A DNA stretch of 64,000 nt, from contig OX463784.1 of assembly GCA_949825025.1 (NCBI GenBank), positions 22,193,868 through 22,257,867 of the forward strand. Reading direction: 5' to 3'. Position numbers and translations under genes: made by a program. The notes beneath the pieces are model-generated. The model saw only the letters and a program-made list of their open reading frames with translations, did not search any database and was not told the origin of the DNA. Numbering within the stretch: position 1 is the first letter of the stretch; each line of letters opens with the position of its first letter. Source of the DNA: Siphlonurus alternatus. Lineage: Eukaryota > Arthropoda > Insecta > Ephemeroptera > Siphlonuridae. Of this stretch, positions 61,250 through 64,000 are shown piece after piece.

Positions 61250-64000
61250 TAATGTGGGTATTATTTATTATGCGTGCTATAAATATAGCTCCAGGAGATA
61301 TCTAAGGAGATAATGCAGATTTGGAATTTTGGGAATGGTATGAAGATTTACCAATCTAGTCATAGCAAAAAAGTTGGCTTCACTTATACTCCTCCATAAC
61401 ATTTAAATTAACAATTAAAAAAGACAGAGCAAAATTATAATATCCGTGTCACTTAAATTATTAGACATTATTTTATATTACTTATATATTACACATGATG
61501 ATTCGTAATGATATTAACATAATTATAAAAACTATCTTCAATACAGACTAATTAATTATAAGTAGCATTATAAAAAAAAACTGATATTTTTCTAAATTTT
61601 GTTTGTTTAGAACAAAATACTCAAATTTTCACATTTTTTAATATAATTTGTTATTTCTTTCTAAGTGATATAAAATGTTGCCCATGTATATTATGTTATT
61701 TAATATTTACCAAATATTTTTACGCTATTATTTTTTTAAAGTAACATCAATATAATATTTTCAACACAACAATTTAATTGCAGCATATAAAGACTTGACA
61801 CCTATAATAATATAACTATAAACCTCTTCAGAATTTTATATTTTCTTTAAATTTTTCCTCAACGACTTTATAACAACAAAAAAATATAAAATTAAAAATA
61901 AAAAAAACAAACTTTTGGTGTTATTAGCTTCTAGAATGTCAATATCAAAATATATAATTTTATATAATTACTACCACTTGACTTTTGTTGAAAAAAAAAA
62001 ATAATAATCTTAATCTGTTATTTTCTGCACCTGATATATCTCCAGGCTTCACGTATATTTCCACAATGACAGCTGCTTTTGTAGATCTACGTGAGACAAT
62101 TTCTTCAGAATGCCGCAGAGAATAATTTAAATCTCCCGCCTAAAGATAATTGACTATAATCACAACAATACGTTCATAAAATTTCGTGAGAAAATTGTGG
62201 GGATAAACTTGGCAAGTTGACAATTTTACGTTGGGAATTGCTTGAACTTAACCCAAAACGTACTTAAGTTTAGAAAATATGCAAAGGCATGTACTATTGT
62301 ATATAAAAAAGATTTATGTTAAATTTTTACAATAGAAATCCTGATGTATATATATAATATACAAAAATAAAGCTTTAATTTTGTTTGAGCAAAATATAGT
62401 CTCAAGCATTGCAAATGACCCCAATTAAAGTGTCTTATGTTACTTGTAATTTTAATTCTTCATTCATTTATTTACATCATTGGCATATCAATGGATCTAA
62501 TAAATAGTGTGTGAAATAATATTGAAATTTTTTTATAAAATACAATGTAAACCATAAATATGCAAGTATCATATTTGTGCGTAATATAACTTATTATATA
62601 TATATTTCTTATATTATTATTGATATCAGTTATAATTAAATTAAATAAAGCTACTATTTTCAATACAATAAATTCATATTTTGATGCGATTAAAAAAATA
62701 TACAAATGTTGCAACAAAATTTTATTTATCATATAAGAATGGAAATCATTAAGATTTCATAATGTTTAATATTTTATTTGGTCAAAGAAAATGCGTCGCC
62801 AGATTTTGTCATTAATAATATTATTACTTTACTTGTTTTATGTTTCACCTGGCAATATTTTATTATGTGCCAATTTAATAGTCAAAATAAATCCTATAGT
62901 AGACTCTTTTCTCGTCTATGAATGCAATTACAAATCAGTTTATTATATTTCTATTTAATTTACCTTAAAGAATGCATGAAAATACAATTTAAAATCACCA
63001 TTATGTTTACAAAAATTCTTACATGGACTTTTAATTCCAAGAATATTTTCTCTTCATTGTATACTGTCAACATTCATGGACTATATAAAAATGTTATTTT
63101 CTTTATAAGAATTTTTACAATCAAGTTTTACATGCTTACAAGTGGTCATGCATGCAGTAATGTTGTAAAACAAGTTCATTTTTTATATACTGCAACATTG
63201 ACAGGATGTATATAAAATAATATTATATAAAGTGCACCTATTTAATGATGCTGTAATTAAAATTTTATATCTTAAAAATGTATGTTATTTTATATAAAAA
63301 CACAAGTTTACAGCATGTATATATTGTATTTAACGAAAAGAAAAATTAATGACTCAAGATTATACAAAAACAGTTGGTTGCTATTAAAAGACAATGAACG
63401 CATTAATATATTTTTATATACAAGGTGATTTAATATTATAAGACATGAAGGTCTGTTGTAACATAATATGTAAACCAGGGTAGCTAAAATAGCATGTAAT
63501 ATTATAGCAACGTTTATGCATTGAGTGAACCAAGAAAAAAAAATGAATACTATAGGTAACAGTTTTTTTTCGGGAAATGCAATTTTATTTTTTTTAATAT
63601 AAAAAAAAAGAATTTCTTGATACAATTTTGTAAAATTATATCCATCAAGTAATCAATTTTTAATAAAACCAATACAATGAAAATTTAAAAATATAAAAAA
63701 AATCTGAATAATATGTTATTAGAATTGTCAAAATAGGGAGATTAAAATTTAAAGTTCGAAGTTTTCTCACAAGTGGCGTAAGTGTATGAATGTCATATTA
63801 AATAATTAATATAAATAAATTATATTGAGACAATATCACATGCAGTATGGGATTTAATTTTCAAATATCTTTAACTATTAATTACTAAAAATCAAAAGGC
63901 ACGAATACCATACATTTTTGTATTAAGTTTTACTGTCTTTAAGATTAATGTTTTAATTATTTATTAAATTCAATCGAAATAAATTACTTTGTAAACATTG
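61250..64000. other. AT-rich stretch, nothing identified
   Basis: Uniform AT-rich DNA. Frames of 86-105 codons at 62472-63625 are Ile/Phe/Leu/Tyr-rich translations without recognisable domains and are probably chance in low-complexity DNA. Confidence 0.55.

Noticed and set aside
62472..63625. Frames of 86-105 codons with membrane-like translation
   Set aside because: Composition is simply that of AT-rich DNA (Ile, Phe, Leu, Tyr, Lys). There is no conserved motif and no splice or promoter context.

Overview
This window is AT-rich eukaryotic (metazoan) DNA with no gene that I can support. The longest open frames are about 60-215 codons. The largest come from simple repeats, others are shadows of palindromic repeats, and none shows a recognisable conserved domain. 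There is no operon-like organisation, no rRNA operon and no convincing tRNA. The long CT/GA microsatellites, many palindromic MITE-like repeats, a 5S-rRNA-like SINE head and LINE 3' tails fit an invertebrate, most likely an arthropod, but the sequence does not fix the taxon. The window is best read as intergenic or deep intronic DNA built from nested, mostly non-autonomous mobile elements.

Layout. 1-10 kb: AT-rich DNA with two copies of a TATTACACGATACAATTTT inverted-repeat element (1.37 and 1.80 kb), a TTTA/TTAA-flanked element (2.3 kb), an 18-bp minisatellite (7.93-8.40 kb), pieces of a dispersed family here called D, and a second TTAA-flanked element (9.7 kb). 11-15 kb: a 3.34-kb foldback element with subrepeated arms; its loop holds two short exon-like segments. 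16-20.4 kb: four palindromic elements of three kinds. 20.7-21.05 kb: a GC-rich SINE-like unit with a 5S-like head on the minus strand. 22-33 kb: a LINE tail, a 679-bp palindrome, another D element, more palindromes and an 82-unit CT microsatellite. 35.7-38.7 kb: an inverted-repeat element, a 182-bp palindrome, a D element split by a nested palindromic element, and two further inverted-repeat elements. 39.8-43.4 kb: compound hairpins, GA microsatellites, and a GC-richer island with a 53-bp tandem repeat. 45-52.4 kb: a MITE with a clean 8-bp target duplication (hAT-like), two more core palindromes, and an element that sits among CCATATGG repeats. 52.4-64 kb: sparse; a reverse-transcriptase-like fossil, another TTAA-flanked palindrome, a diverged tandem duplication of about 665 bp, then featureless AT-rich DNA.

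The strongest unexplained structure is a set of eight palindromes of about 290-325 bp. They share one inner core (CAGATTTTT, then ATTTTTAAAAAATTATTGAAAGT, then a centre that usually carries TGACGTCA) but end in at least three different terminal modules. A second set of five elements is flanked by TTAA (once TTTA), has termini beginning GG, and has different interiors. Neither set encodes a transposase here, so both would have to be moved by proteins encoded elsewhere.
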